DNA of 64,000 bases. It comes from Acetobacter senegalensis (GTDB lineage Bacteria; Pseudomonadota; Alphaproteobacteria; Acetobacterales; Acetobacteraceae). A model generated the notes under the pieces. It was not told the origin of the DNA and made no database searches. It worked only from the letters and a program-made list of their open reading frames with translations. The translations under genes and the position numbers were made by a program. Shown here piece after piece: positions 46,136 through 55,159 of the stretch (its first letter is position 1; the number at the start of each line of letters is the position of its first letter). The stretch spans positions 34,476 through 98,475 of the forward strand of contig NZ_LHZU01000140.1 in assembly GCF_001580995.1 (NCBI RefSeq). Direction: 5' to 3'.

Positions 46136-46468
46136 TCAGGAATCGTGTTCATCCGAATCCGTGCTGACATCAATGTCGGAGCTGATGTCATCGTCGTCGT
46201 CATCCAGATCGGATGTATCTTCCATCACATCATCGGCATCGGTGTCGGCGTCGGTGTCGAGATCCAGATCATCATCGTCTTTGGGCTTAGCCGCCGGGGT
46301 ATCAGCCGGGGTGGGGGTCAGGCTGTCCGTGCTGCGGCGCAGACGGGGAACCAGTTCGGGCTGTTCTGTCCCGCATTTGGGGCATACGGCCGGGTTACGG
46401 TTCAAATCATAGAAGCGGGCACCACAGGACACGCAGACGCGTTTGGTGCCGAGATCGGGCTGGGACAT
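46136..46468 (-). CDS. FYDLN-motif acidic zinc-ribbon protein
   Basis: 110 residues from the ATG at 46468 (MSQPDLGTKRVC), with AGGTAGC upstream. The longer frame to 46723 is not supported by family structure. An N-terminal zinc ribbon is formed by CVSCGARFYDLNRNPAVCPKC, which contains the name-giving FYDLN. The rest is strongly acidic, with Asp-rich runs. This family (TIGR02300 type) occurs in alphaproteobacteria, often next to aroA; its function is unknown. Confidence 0.88.
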   Translation of the reverse strand: MSQPDLGTKRVCVSCGARFYDLNRNPAVCPKCGTEQPELVPRLRRSTDSLTPTPADTPAAKPKDDDDLDLDTDADTDADDVMEDTSDLDDDDDDISSDIDVSTDSDEHDS

Positions 46469-46487
46469 CTTGCTACCTGTCGATCCT

Positions 46488-46537
46488 GAGCAGACATGGG
46501 ACGAGGGATCGCCCCGGAAACGGGCGATTCCCTGCTC
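46488..46537. promoter_or_regulatory. Structured hairpin in the FYDLN/aroA divergent region
   Basis: GAGCAG at 46488 pairs with CTGCTC ending at 46537. Inside, AGGGATCGCCC pairs with GGGCGATTCCCT around CGGAAAC with one bulge. The result is a ~50-nt stem-loop between divergent start codons. No tRNA fits it. It could be a leader hairpin of either gene. Confidence 0.4.
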
Positions 46538-46704
46538 AGATGGCCTGAGGCGGGAATCGACCACACTATTAAGGCGAGGCCAAATGCCATTGCACAGCAC
46601 GCCTGTCAAACCCTGCGTGGAAAAAGAGGTAATAATTTTCCATGCAGAAGAGACAGATTCCAGCCTCTGGCGGATTGACTTACGGCGGGACAAGCCGGAA
46701 TGAA

Positions 46705-48057
46705 ATGGGCATGACACAGGCACCCTCTTCTTCCCGTCCTTTGCGCGTTACCCGCGCGCCTGCCCCTCTTGCCGGTACGGTGGCCGTACCGGGAGATAAA
46801 TCCATCAGCCACAGGGCGCTGATGTTTTCTGCGCTTGCTGAAGGCGAGACCCGCATTATCGGTCTGCTGGAAGGGGAGGACGTGCTGCGCACGGCAGACG
46901 CCATGCGGGCGCTGGGCGCGCATATCACCCGCGATGAAAATGGCCGCTGGCATGTGCGGGGGCGTGGCCTTGGGGCGCTGACAGAGCCCTCTGATGTGCT
47001 GGATATGGGCAATTCCGGCACGGCGGCCCGTCTACTTTCCGGCATTCTGGCCAGCCACGGCATGATGTCCGTCATGACCGGTGACGCCAGCCTGCGCCGC
47101 CGCCCCATGAAACGGGTGACAGACCCGCTGGCGGGCACGGGGGCTACCTTCCTTGCGCGGGAAGGCGGGCGTCTGCCACTGGCCATTCAGGGCAATGCAA
47201 CGCCTGCTCCGCTTGATTACCGCCTGCCTGTGGCGTCTGCTCAGGTTAAATCCGCCGTTCTGCTGGCGGGCCTGAATGCCGCTGGCGAAACACGGGTGGA
47301 AGAACCTGTGCCCACGCGGGATCATACGGAAAACATGCTGCGTCACTTTGGGGCGCAGGTGGCAGTGGAAGAAACGCCAGAAGGCGGTCGGATTATCCGC
47401 CTGCAAGGCAAACCGCACCTGATAGCGCGGGATGTGACTGTGCCGGGAGACCCGTCATCCGCAGCCTTTGTGCTGGTGGCGGCTTTGCTGGTGGCGGGGT
47501 CTGATGTTGTGATTTCCAATGTGGGCCTTAACCCGCTGCGCACGGGATTGTTCACCACCCTGCGTGAAATGGGTGCCCGGTTGGATATCACCAACGAACG
47601 GACGGAAGGTGGCGAACCGGTAGGGGATCTGCACGTACAGGCTTCCTCACTTCAAGCCGTGGATGTGCCTGCGGAGCGTGCGCCGTCCATGATTGATGAA
47701 TACCCCATTCTGGCTGTGGCAGCGGGGTTTGCTACGGGCATTTCGCGTTTTCGCGGAGTGGAGGAATTGCGCGTTAAGGAGAGTGATCGTCTGGCGTCTA
47801 CCGTGGCGTTGCTGGAAAAGAACGGCGTGCGCACCAAAGTGGATGGTGATGATCTGATTATTTATGGCACCCAGGGCGCTATTCCGGGCGGTGGCACTGT
47901 GGAAACCCATATGGATCATCGTCTGGCCATGAGCGCTTCCATTCTGGGGCTGGTGGCAGAAAACCCGGTGGAAATTGATGATACCGCGTTTATTGACACA
48001 AGTTTCCCGGGTTACTTCCCGCTTCTGAACAGCCTTGGCGCAGGGTTTGCGGCATGA
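46705..48057 (+). CDS. aroA: 3-phosphoshikimate 1-carboxyvinyltransferase (EPSP synthase)
   Basis: 450 residues from the ATG at 46705 (or 46711). PEP/shikimate-binding GDKSISHRALMFSAL, LDMGNSGTAARLL, RRRPMKR, and the C-terminal SDRLAS and HMDHRLAMS are present. It adds PEP to shikimate-3-phosphate in aromatic amino acid synthesis. At the glyphosate-sensitivity loop it reads LDMGNSGTAARLLSGIL, with Ala where class I enzymes usually have it. Its stop overlaps the cmk start (ATGA). Confidence 0.96.
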   Translation: MGMTQAPSSSRPLRVTRAPAPLAGTVAVPGDKSISHRALMFSALAEGETRIIGLLEGEDVLRTADAMRALGAHITRDENGRWHVRGRGLGALTEPSDVLDMGNSGTAARLLSGILASHGMMSVMTGDASLRRRPMKRVTDPLAGTGATFLAREGGRLPLAIQGNATPAPLDYRLPVASAQVKSAVLLAGLNAAGETRVEEPVPTRDHTENMLRHFGAQVAVEETPEGGRIIRLQGKPHLIARDVTVPGDPSSAAFVLVAALLVAGSDVVISNVGLNPLRTGLFTTLREMGARLDITNERTEGGEPVGDLHVQASSLQAVDVPAERAPSMIDEYPILAVAAGFATGISRFRGVEELRVKESDRLASTVALLEKNGVRTKVDGDDLIIYGTQGAIPGGGTVETHMDHRLAMSASILGLVAENPVEIDDTAFIDTSFPGYFPLLNSLGAGFAA

Positions 48058-48698
48058 AGCGTGGCGGTCCGGTTATAGCGGTTGATGGTCCTGCTGCGGC
48101 GGGAAAAGGCACTCTGGCCAAACGGTTGGCGCAGGCGCTCTCGCTTCCTTATCTGGATACGGGGTTGCTCTATCGGGCCGTAGGGCGGCTTGCGCTGGAT
48201 GCCGGGCAGGACCCTGCTGCTCCGGCAGAGGCGTTTGCCCAGAAATTAAGCCCGGAAGATCTGGCCCGCACAGACCTGCGTGCGCCAGAGGTAGCGCAGG
48301 CCGCCAGTAAGGTAGCCGCCCAGCCAGCCGTGCGGCAGGCCCTTGTCGAAACCCAGCGCCGCTTTGCGGGTGAGCGCGGGGCTGTGCTGGACGGGCGTGA
48401 TATCGGCACCGTGATTTTTCCCGATGCGGACGTCAAACTGTTCATCACAGCCTCTCCCGCCACGCGGGCCCTGCGGCGTTTCCTGCAACTGGGAGGGGAC
48501 CAGAGTGCCCCCAACGCGCAGGCGCAGGTGGCTGAAATGGAAGAGGCGCTGAAGGTGAGGGATGCAGCGGATTCTGGCCGGAAAACAGCCCCCTTGCAGG
48601 TAGCGGCAGATGCTCAGGTTATTGAAACGGATACCCTGAGCGCGGAAGACGTTCTGGCGCAGGCTCTCGCGTTCGCGCGCAGGCGACTCGGCCAGTAA
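48054..48698 (+). CDS. cmk: Cytidylate kinase
   Basis: 214 residues. The P-loop is AVDGPAAAGKGTLAKRLA, followed by YLDTGLLYRAVG and RGAVLDGRDIGTVIFPDA. It phosphorylates CMP and dCMP. It overlaps aroA by 4 bp and precedes rpsA, the widespread aroA-cmk-rpsA order. A 279-bp leader separates it from rpsA, suggesting rpsA has its own promoter. Confidence 0.96.
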   Translation: MKRGGPVIAVDGPAAAGKGTLAKRLAQALSLPYLDTGLLYRAVGRLALDAGQDPAAPAEAFAQKLSPEDLARTDLRAPEVAQAASKVAAQPAVRQALVETQRRFAGERGAVLDGRDIGTVIFPDADVKLFITASPATRALRRFLQLGGDQSAPNAQAQVAEMEEALKVRDAADSGRKTAPLQVAADAQVIETDTLSAEDVLAQALAFARRRLGQ

Positions 48699-48977
48699 AG
48701 GCAGGTTTGCGTGTCATGGATGGCACGCAACTGCTTATTTTCATTATATCTCACGTTATTTTCCACTCCTTTGTGTTGACAAAGCGCGGGTGGAAGGTGT
48801 CTCTGCGATACAGATGCCTGTTGTTTGCAGCGGGTTTTCAATTTTCTTTTCTCTGGGCTGCCGGAACATAGATCAGGTTTTCCTGATATCTCCGCCAGCA
48901 AGTCGTGCCGCACGATGTGGTGCGCAGGAATGGCCGGCTTCTTCATTGGCAAGTCGGCGCAGGATTTACAGTTACAC

Positions 48978-50690
48978 ATGGCTTCAGCCGCAACCCCGAC
49001 CGCGGATCACTTCCGTGGTGAAGATTTTGCTACCCTTCTCGACGAGACCCTTGGCCGTGATACCGGCTTTGACGGGTCCGTTGTGCGCGGGCGTATTGTT
49101 CGCCTGACTGACGAATTTGCCATTGTTGATGTTGGCCTGAAGAGCGAAGGTCGCGTGTCCCTGCGTGAATTTGCTCCTCCGGGCGTGACGCCGGATATCA
49201 AGCCGGGCGACGTGGTGGAACTGTATGTTGAACGGTACGAAGACCGTGACGGCAGCATTGTTCTCTCCCGCGAAAAAGCACGCCGTGAAGAAGCCTGGAC
49301 GAACCTTGAAAAGGCGTTCGAAGCAAACCAGCGCGTCAACGGCACCATCTATGGCCGCGTCAAGGGTGGCTTCACGGTTGATCTGGGTGGCGCCATGGCG
49401 TTCCTGCCCGGCAGCCAGGTTGATATCCGCCCCGTGCGTGACGTCAGCCCGCTGATGGGTGTTCCTCAGCCGTTCCAGATTCTGAAGATGGACCGTGCGC
49501 GTGGCAACATTGTTGTCTCCCGTCGTGCCGTTCTGGAAGAAACCCGTGCAGAACAGCGCAGCGAACTGATCCAGGGCCTGACCGAAGGCATGATTCTGGA
49601 CGGCGTTGTGAAGAACATCACCGATTACGGTGCGTTCGTTGATCTGGGCGGCGTTGACGGCCTGCTGCACGTGACCGACATTGCGTGGAAGCGTATCAAC
49701 CACCCGTCTGAAGCTCTGCAGATCGGCCAGCCGGTGCGCGTGCAGGTTATCCGCTTCAACTCCGATACGCAGCGTATCTCCCTGGGTATGAAGCAGCTTG
49801 AAGCTGATCCGTGGGAAAATGTTGCCCTGAAGTACCCGCCGGGTGCGCGTTACACGGGCCGCGTGACCAACATCACCGATTACGGCGCATTTGTTGAGCT
49901 GGAACCGGGCGTTGAAGGTCTGGTGCACGTTTCTGAAATGTCCTGGACGAAGAAGAACGTCCATCCGGGCAAGATCGTCGCTACTTCTCAGGAAGTCGAT
50001 GTGATGGTTCTGGATGTGGACAGCGCGAAGCGCCGCATCTCCCTGGGCCTGAAGCAGGTTCAGCGCAATCCTTGGGAACAGTTCGCGGAAGAGCACAAGA
50101 TCGGCTCCACCGTGGAAGGCGAAATCCGCAACATCACCGAATTCGGTCTGTTTGTTGGTCTCTCCGCAGACATCGACGGCATGGTTCACATGTCCGACCT
50201 GTCCTGGGACGAAACTGGCGAAGAAGCCATGAAGCACTACGAAAAGGGCCAGGTTGTCAAAGCCAAGGTTCTGGACGTGGATGTGGAAAAAGAACGCATC
50301 TCTCTGGGCATCAAGCAGCTTCAGGAAGATCCGGCAGCTGATGTGCTGACCAGCGTTCAGAAGGGTGCCATTGTAACCTGCACCGTGACCGCAGTTCAGT
50401 CCAACGGGATTGAAGTGAAGGTTGACGATGTTCTGACCGGCTTCATCCGTCGTGCGGAACTGGCTCGTGACAAGGCGGAACAGCGTCCGGAACGCTTCGC
50501 TGTTGGCGAACGTGTGGATGCGAAAGTGGTCTCCGTTGACCGCGCAGCCCGCAAGCTGGCTCTGACCATCAAGGGCCGTGAAGTGGAAGAAGACAAGCAG
50601 GCTATCAACGAATACGGCTCATCCGACAGCGGTGCGTCTCTCGGTGATATTCTGGGTGCTGCCATCCGTCGTCGTAACACCGACGCCTGA
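48978..50690 (+). CDS. rpsA: 30S ribosomal protein S1
   Basis: 570 residues from the ATG at 48978 (MASAATPTADH). The frame is open upstream to 48825 but does not look like S1. Six S1 OB-fold repeats are seen, with recurring cores such as ITDYGAFVDLGGVDGLLHV, ITDYGAFVELEPGVEGLVHV and ITEFGLFVGLSADIDGMVHM. It brings structured mRNAs to the ribosome. There is only a weak purine stretch (CAGGA, ~14 bp away) before the ATG, which fits the usual weak Shine-Dalgarno and autoregulation of rpsA. A terminator follows at 50760. Confidence 0.97.
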   Translation: MASAATPTADHFRGEDFATLLDETLGRDTGFDGSVVRGRIVRLTDEFAIVDVGLKSEGRVSLREFAPPGVTPDIKPGDVVELYVERYEDRDGSIVLSREKARREEAWTNLEKAFEANQRVNGTIYGRVKGGFTVDLGGAMAFLPGSQVDIRPVRDVSPLMGVPQPFQILKMDRARGNIVVSRRAVLEETRAEQRSELIQGLTEGMILDGVVKNITDYGAFVDLGGVDGLLHVTDIAWKRINHPSEALQIGQPVRVQVIRFNSDTQRISLGMKQLEADPWENVALKYPPGARYTGRVTNITDYGAFVELEPGVEGLVHVSEMSWTKKNVHPGKIVATSQEVDVMVLDVDSAKRRISLGLKQVQRNPWEQFAEEHKIGSTVEGEIRNITEFGLFVGLSADIDGMVHMSDLSWDETGEEAMKHYEKGQVVKAKVLDVDVEKERISLGIKQLQEDPAADVLTSVQKGAIVTCTVTAVQSNGIEVKVDDVLTGFIRRAELARDKAEQRPERFAVGERVDAKVVSVDRAARKLALTIKGREVEEDKQAINEYGSSDSGASLGDILGAAIRRRNTDA

Positions 50691-50759
50691 TCAGTTACTG
50701 GAATACCGGATGTGTGGGGTTCGCCTCACACCCCCGGAACGCCTCGGTAGTGATGCCGG

Positions 50760-50793
50760 AAAAAGCGGTGCTGGAAACAGCGCCGCTTTTTTT
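50760..50793 (+). terminator. rpsA terminator
   Basis: AAAAGCGGTGCTG-GAAA-CAGCGCCGCTTTT with one G-T wobble, followed by further T. Confidence 0.92.
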
Positions 50794-50849
50794 ATGTCTC
50801 ATATCCCGCTCATACTGGCTTGTGTGTGGGCATAAAAGGGCCTTGCTCC

Positions 50850-50903
50850 CCCGCTTCCCGCTTCCCGCTTCCCGCTTCCCGCTTCCCGCTTCCCGCTTCC
50901 CGC
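50850..50903. repeat. Seven-copy 7-bp tandem repeat
   Basis: CCCGCTT is repeated seven times without interruption (50850-50898) and ends in a partial copy (CCCGC). The other strand reads AAGCGGG. It lies in non-coding DNA downstream of rpsA. The copy number may vary by slippage. Confidence 0.95.
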
Positions 50904-51156
50904 GGTCTGTGGCGCATAGAATGTCTGTAGGGGAGGGGAGCATGCGCACCCTACCAACGTGTGATGGCCGTATAGACGGTTCAGGGGTTGTGAGATCACG
51001 GCCCGCGTGAAACCCTTGAGACGATAACCAACAGGAATGACAGGGCGTGGTCCGGGGCAATACCCGGCCAGAACGGCCTGCAAGTCAGGCCGGCACCGCG
51101 CTTTGAGGCATCGGGGTTTCTTCCCTGATGTCTAAAGTGGAGCAGGGAAGAGGGAG

Positions 51157-52437
51157 ATGAGGATGACGGATCGCCATTTACCAGATTTGCCTAAGGGGTC
51201 TTCTTTCTGGCGACATGTTCAGGCGTGCATGTCACGCAGGCGGCTTGTTGCCGGGGTGGCTGTGGCCCCTCTGGTGGGGGGCATGGTGTCTCTCGGCGGG
51301 GCGTTGCCCGCACGGGCGCAGGGCACGCCCACAACCGGCGTAAATGGCGATCAGGGTTATGAACCTGCCGGGTCATTCGATATTGTCGCTGAGTTTTACG
51401 GGCCCGGTCCTTCCGGTATTGTTGTGGCGGAGAACGGACGGATTTTTGTCGGTTTTCCCCGGCACGCCATCAACCATAAAGGCGCGACACTAGGGGAACT
51501 GGTGAACGGGCGTGTGGTGCCTTGGCCCAGTGCAGCGCTTAGTCTGCCGTCTTCTGCCGCACCTGCGGACAGGCTGATGTCTATCCATGGTATGATGATG
51601 GATACTCAGGGCAGGCTGTGGGCTATTGATGACGGCAAGCTGGCGGGGCTGCCGCTTCAACCCGGTGCCGCTAAAATTGTGTGTTTTGATATTGCGGCCA
51701 ACAGGCTGCTGCACAGCATTATCCTCAAAAGCCCGACGCTGCTGCCTGACAGCCATATGAATGATCTGCGCGTGGATCTGACACACGGGCAGGCAGGCAC
51801 TGTGTATGTCAGCGATAGTTCGTTTGGGCACAGTCCGGGGCTGGTCGTTGTGGACGTTGCCAGCGGGAAGCAGCGCCGCGTTCTGGCAACCCATCCTTCC
51901 ACGCAGGCGGAGGCAGGCTTCATGGCCGTGGTGGAGGGGGTGCCGCTGGTGTATGACCCCGCCCAGAAGCCCCGTTTTGTGGTGGGCGGCGTAGATGGTG
52001 TTACCCTGAGTGCATCAAGTGATCGGCTCTATTACGCGCCTCTGACCAGCCGCAGGCTGTACAGTCTGCCAACGGCGCTGCTGTCCGATTTTTCTGTTTC
52101 CGATGCGGATCTTGCAAAAGCGGTGCGGGATGAAGGAGAAAAAGGAACAGCAGACGGGCTGGCGACAGATGCTCAAGGCCGTATCTACACAACCAATTTC
52201 GAGCACGATTGTATTCTGCGGCGCAATACGGATGGATCATTTGATCTGATGGTGCATGATCCGCGCATTCTTTCGCCTGATGGCATTTTCTGCACGCGTA
52301 CGCATGTCTATTGCACACTGGGACAGTGGAACCGGCTGGCCAGCTTCAATAATGGGCAGGATAAGCGGCGTCCGCCGTATCATCTTATCCGTTTTCCCAT
52401 TGAGCCTGTGCCGACCTACAGCGCGGAGCCCACATAA
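51157..52437 (+). CDS. Tat-exported beta-propeller protein, MRJP/yellow-like
   Basis: 426 residues. A twin-arginine-like segment (MSRRRLVAGVAVAP, ~25-38) and hydrophobic stretch end at PARAQG, so it is probably periplasmic. The mature part shows the major royal jelly/yellow pattern: GRIFVGFPRH, GRLWAIDDGK, MNDLRVDLTHG..VYVSDSS, then SASSDRLYYAPLTSRRLYSL. Bacterial members are six-bladed propellers related to gluconolactonase and dopachrome-converting proteins. The ligand is unknown, and no linked catalytic genes are beside it. Confidence 0.82.
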   Translation: MRMTDRHLPDLPKGSSFWRHVQACMSRRRLVAGVAVAPLVGGMVSLGGALPARAQGTPTTGVNGDQGYEPAGSFDIVAEFYGPGPSGIVVAENGRIFVGFPRHAINHKGATLGELVNGRVVPWPSAALSLPSSAAPADRLMSIHGMMMDTQGRLWAIDDGKLAGLPLQPGAAKIVCFDIAANRLLHSIILKSPTLLPDSHMNDLRVDLTHGQAGTVYVSDSSFGHSPGLVVVDVASGKQRRVLATHPSTQAEAGFMAVVEGVPLVYDPAQKPRFVVGGVDGVTLSASSDRLYYAPLTSRRLYSLPTALLSDFSVSDADLAKAVRDEGEKGTADGLATDAQGRIYTTNFEHDCILRRNTDGSFDLMVHDPRILSPDGIFCTRTHVYCTLGQWNRLASFNNGQDKRRPPYHLIRFPIEPVPTYSAEPT

Positions 52438-52468
52438 GGGGGGTAAAGAAGCCCTTTTAAAAACAGGA

Positions 52469-52496
52469 AGCCCTGCCAGGAGCATCTGGCAGGGCT
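52469..52496. terminator. Hairpin between the MRJP-like gene and acs
   Basis: A perfect 11-bp stem AGCCCTGCCAG / CTGGCAGGGCT with a 6-base loop lies between convergent genes. No T run follows on the plus strand. Confidence 0.65.
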
Positions 52497-52570
52497 GAGA
52501 GACCAAAAAAGCGGAACGACATTTAAATTTGAACGGCAAAATATGATTCTAAAATGTGTTTTGCGAAAAC

Positions 52571-54532
52571 TCAGGCAACATTCAAGGTTTGTTCCTCCTT
52601 CCACACGGTGTTGATCAACATATCCACGCTGTCTGCATCGCTCAGCATGGACAGATCCCCCAGCGTATCCAGCTCTCCGGAAGCAATCTTGCGCAGCAGA
52701 CGCCGCACAATCTTGCCAGAGCGCGTACGGGGCAGATCTGGCACAATGAAAACCTCATCTGGCGCAGCGTAGCGCCCGATGGCCAGACTGACCTGCCGGG
52801 TGATATCTTCGGGCGTTATGCTGGTCTGTTCATCCCGCGCAATGGCGAACACAACCAACGCCTGTCCTTTGACGGAATGTGGCACGCCAACGGCTGCACA
52901 TTCTGTAATGCGCCTGTCTGCACCAACAGCTTCCTCAATTTCGGCGGTGCCGATCCGATGGCCGGAAATGTTGATGACATCATCCATACGGCCCGTAATC
53001 CAGTAATACCCGTCGGCATCGCGGCGTGCGCCATCCCCCGTGAAATACAGACCGGGGCTGAAAGAGAAGTAGGTCTGCTGGAAACGGGCATGGTCTTTCC
53101 ACAGGGTGCGTGCCTGTCCGGGCCAGGAGCGGGTGACACACAGGCATCCTTCGCCTGCGCCTTCAATCACGTCTCCCTTGGTGTCGGTCAGCACCATGGA
53201 AACACCCGGAAGCGGCATGGTGGCTGATCCTGGCTTCAGTTTTTGTGCGCCGGGAATTGGGCCAAGCATGATGCCTGCGGTTTCCGTCTGCCACCATGTA
53301 TCCACAACCGGGCAACGGCCTTTGCCGACAATATCATGGTACCACATCCATGCATCCGGGCTGATGGGTTCTCCGGCTGTGCCCAGAAGCCGCAGGCTGC
53401 TCAGGTCATACCGGTTTACCAGATCATCGCCTTCGCGCATCAGGGAGCGGATGGCGGTGGGGGCGGTAAACAGCATGGTCACCTTGTGGCGTTCTATCAG
53501 CTCCCACCAGCGGCCCGGTTGCGGGTAGGAAGGCAGGCCATCAAACATCATGGTGGTGCTGCCGTTGGCCAGCGGCCCATAGACAACCGAGGTATGGCCG
53601 GTAATCCATGCCACATCCGCTGTGCACCACAGAACATCATTCGGGCGGTGGGTGTAGACCATGCCCATGGTGTAGGCCGCCCATACCATGTAGCCGCCCG
53701 TGGTGTGCACCACGGCCTTGGGCTTGCCGGTGCTGCCAGAGGTGTAGAGCAGGAAAAGGGGATCTTCCGCATTCATGATCTCCGGGATGCAGTCTGGTTC
53801 AAACCAGTCCACAAAATCGTGAAAATCAAGGTCACGTTCGGGAAGCATGGCAACGGGCGCATCTGTTGTGCGGAGCACCAGAACGGTTTCAACCGCACTC
53901 TCTGCCCCCGCTTTTTTCAACGCCTCATCCATAATGTGCTTGAGCGGGATACGCTTTGCACCGCGTGCAATCTCGTTGGCGGTAATCACAACGCGTGCGC
54001 CACTATCTACCAGACGCTCGGCAATGGCTTCTGCTGAAAGACCGCCAAACAGCACCACATGCACAGCACCAATACGGGCACATGCCAGCATGGCAATAGG
54101 GGCTTCGGATACCATGGGCAAGGAGATGGCAACACGATCTCCCCGAGAAACACCAAGATGCTGCAAGGAATTTGCCAGACGGCAGACGCGCTCATGCAGC
54201 ATACGGTATGTCAGCTTTTCTGCTTCATCCGTGCCGTCGCGGTGGCTGATCAGGGCAACCTGATCTGCCCTGTCCCCCAGATGGCTGTCTATGCAGGAGA
54301 CGGAGGCGTTCAGCGTGCCATCATGATACCAGTTGATTTCAACATCATCCTGAAAGGAGCCACAAAAGGCGCGGGTCGGGTTGCTGTGCCAGTGGATACG
54401 CTCCGCCTGATCCAGCCAGAACCCATCCGGATCACGCTCGGCACGGCGTGTCATCGCCTGCAGTTGTGACGGTGTCAGCAAGGAGTATTCTGCTGACTGA
54501 GGATGCACGGGAATAATGGTATGTTCAGACAT
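52571..54532 (-). CDS. acs: Acetyl-CoA synthetase
   Basis: 653 residues, typical AcsA length. The AMP-forming signature is LLYTSGSTGKPKAVVH, the acetyl-pocket region VDTWWQTETAGIML, and the C-terminal catalytic Lys lies in RTRSGKIVRRLLR, the usual lysine-acetylation site. It turns acetate, ATP and CoA into acetyl-CoA, supporting acetate assimilation after the ethanol-oxidation phase. It is a single gene with a long (~630 bp) upstream region, fitting separate regulation. Confidence 0.96.
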   Translation of the reverse strand: MSEHTIIPVHPQSAEYSLLTPSQLQAMTRRAERDPDGFWLDQAERIHWHSNPTRAFCGSFQDDVEINWYHDGTLNASVSCIDSHLGDRADQVALISHRDGTDEAEKLTYRMLHERVCRLANSLQHLGVSRGDRVAISLPMVSEAPIAMLACARIGAVHVVLFGGLSAEAIAERLVDSGARVVITANEIARGAKRIPLKHIMDEALKKAGAESAVETVLVLRTTDAPVAMLPERDLDFHDFVDWFEPDCIPEIMNAEDPLFLLYTSGSTGKPKAVVHTTGGYMVWAAYTMGMVYTHRPNDVLWCTADVAWITGHTSVVYGPLANGSTTMMFDGLPSYPQPGRWWELIERHKVTMLFTAPTAIRSLMREGDDLVNRYDLSSLRLLGTAGEPISPDAWMWYHDIVGKGRCPVVDTWWQTETAGIMLGPIPGAQKLKPGSATMPLPGVSMVLTDTKGDVIEGAGEGCLCVTRSWPGQARTLWKDHARFQQTYFSFSPGLYFTGDGARRDADGYYWITGRMDDVINISGHRIGTAEIEEAVGADRRITECAAVGVPHSVKGQALVVFAIARDEQTSITPEDITRQVSLAIGRYAAPDEVFIVPDLPRTRSGKIVRRLLRKIASGELDTLGDLSMLSDADSVDMLINTVWKEEQTLNVA

Positions 54533-55159
54533 CTTCTTTGTCCCCCGGTCTTTTTGTTTTTGTCGGTGTCTCAGAAGAAATACGGTGTCATGTTCTGCAA
54601 GGCATCTGCTGCAAGTTCAGTAATCAGATACCGTGGGCCAAAAGCCCTATAGAAACGCTTCTGGTGGGAAGCGCTTCTGACAGAACAGGCAAACGGTTCA
54701 GTGCGTTGCCCTGATTAAGGGCTGCACTATTTAAGATCGTGAGACGACATGGCTTTGGCCTCTGTGTATGTCCATAAGCCGAAGTGTGCCTGAGGAGGTC
54801 TGCCGAGCGCTACCCGAATAAAAGTGAAAAGAAGCGAAGATTTTTTCGGGTTTTGCAATGTTTGCAAAGCTGGGGCAGGGAAAGGGAAAAATTGCGGTAT
54901 CGCAGCAACGCACTTTCCTGCGGTGACGCTAGCAGACAGAAAAATGACGCTAAAAGCAAGAGGCGTCTTGCATCTTCAGGTAAAAGAGCTGTTACAACAC
55001 GATGCAGGTGCCACTTGGGGTCGTGCGGGCCGCAGAGGGAGCAGTGTCATCCTAAGAGGCCGGAAGAGAGGGCATTAGGGGAAAGGTCCACATCCAGCCC
55101 GGAGCCGGAGGCTAAAGGCTGCCCAGCCTATCAGTGCTGGGCAGTTCAGAGCACAGAGA
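54533..55159. other. Upstream region of acs / downstream of mtnK
   Basis: About 630 bp. An inverted repeat (GAAACGCTTC ... GAAGCGCTTC, ~54652-54678) lies upstream of acs and might be an operator. CTGCCCAGC/GCTGGGCAG (55119-55144) is a likely terminator for mtnK. Plus-strand open frames of up to 132 codons around 54784 have no protein-like pattern and were not called. Confidence 0.5.
55119..55144 (-). terminator. Hairpin after mtnK
   Basis: A perfect 9-bp stem (CTGCCCAGC / GCTGGGCAG) with an 8-base loop lies 16 bp beyond the mtnK stop. Confidence 0.6.

Larger units (their letters stand above)
50691..51156. other. Intergenic region after rpsA
   Basis: About 465 bp with the rpsA terminator at 50760, a heptamer repeat array at 50850, and no supported gene. 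No ihfB follows rpsA here, unlike many proteobacteria. Confidence 0.5.

Noticed and set aside
46480..46600. Possible tRNA between the FYDLN gene and aroA, where alphaproteobacteria often have one
   Set aside because: No acceptor, D-arm and T-arm set could be paired on either strand; the T-loop-like GTCGATTC lacks a complementary stem.
48776..48812. TTGACA -35-like box upstream of rpsA
   Set aside because: No -10 element at 16-18 bp spacing; the nearest TATA-like sequence is 25 bp away.
48984..50237. 417-codon minus-strand open frame
   Set aside because: Antisense shadow of rpsA caused by its strong codon bias.
50850..50903. CRISPR array
   Set aside because: The units are 7 bp and contiguous without spacers; a simple tandem repeat.
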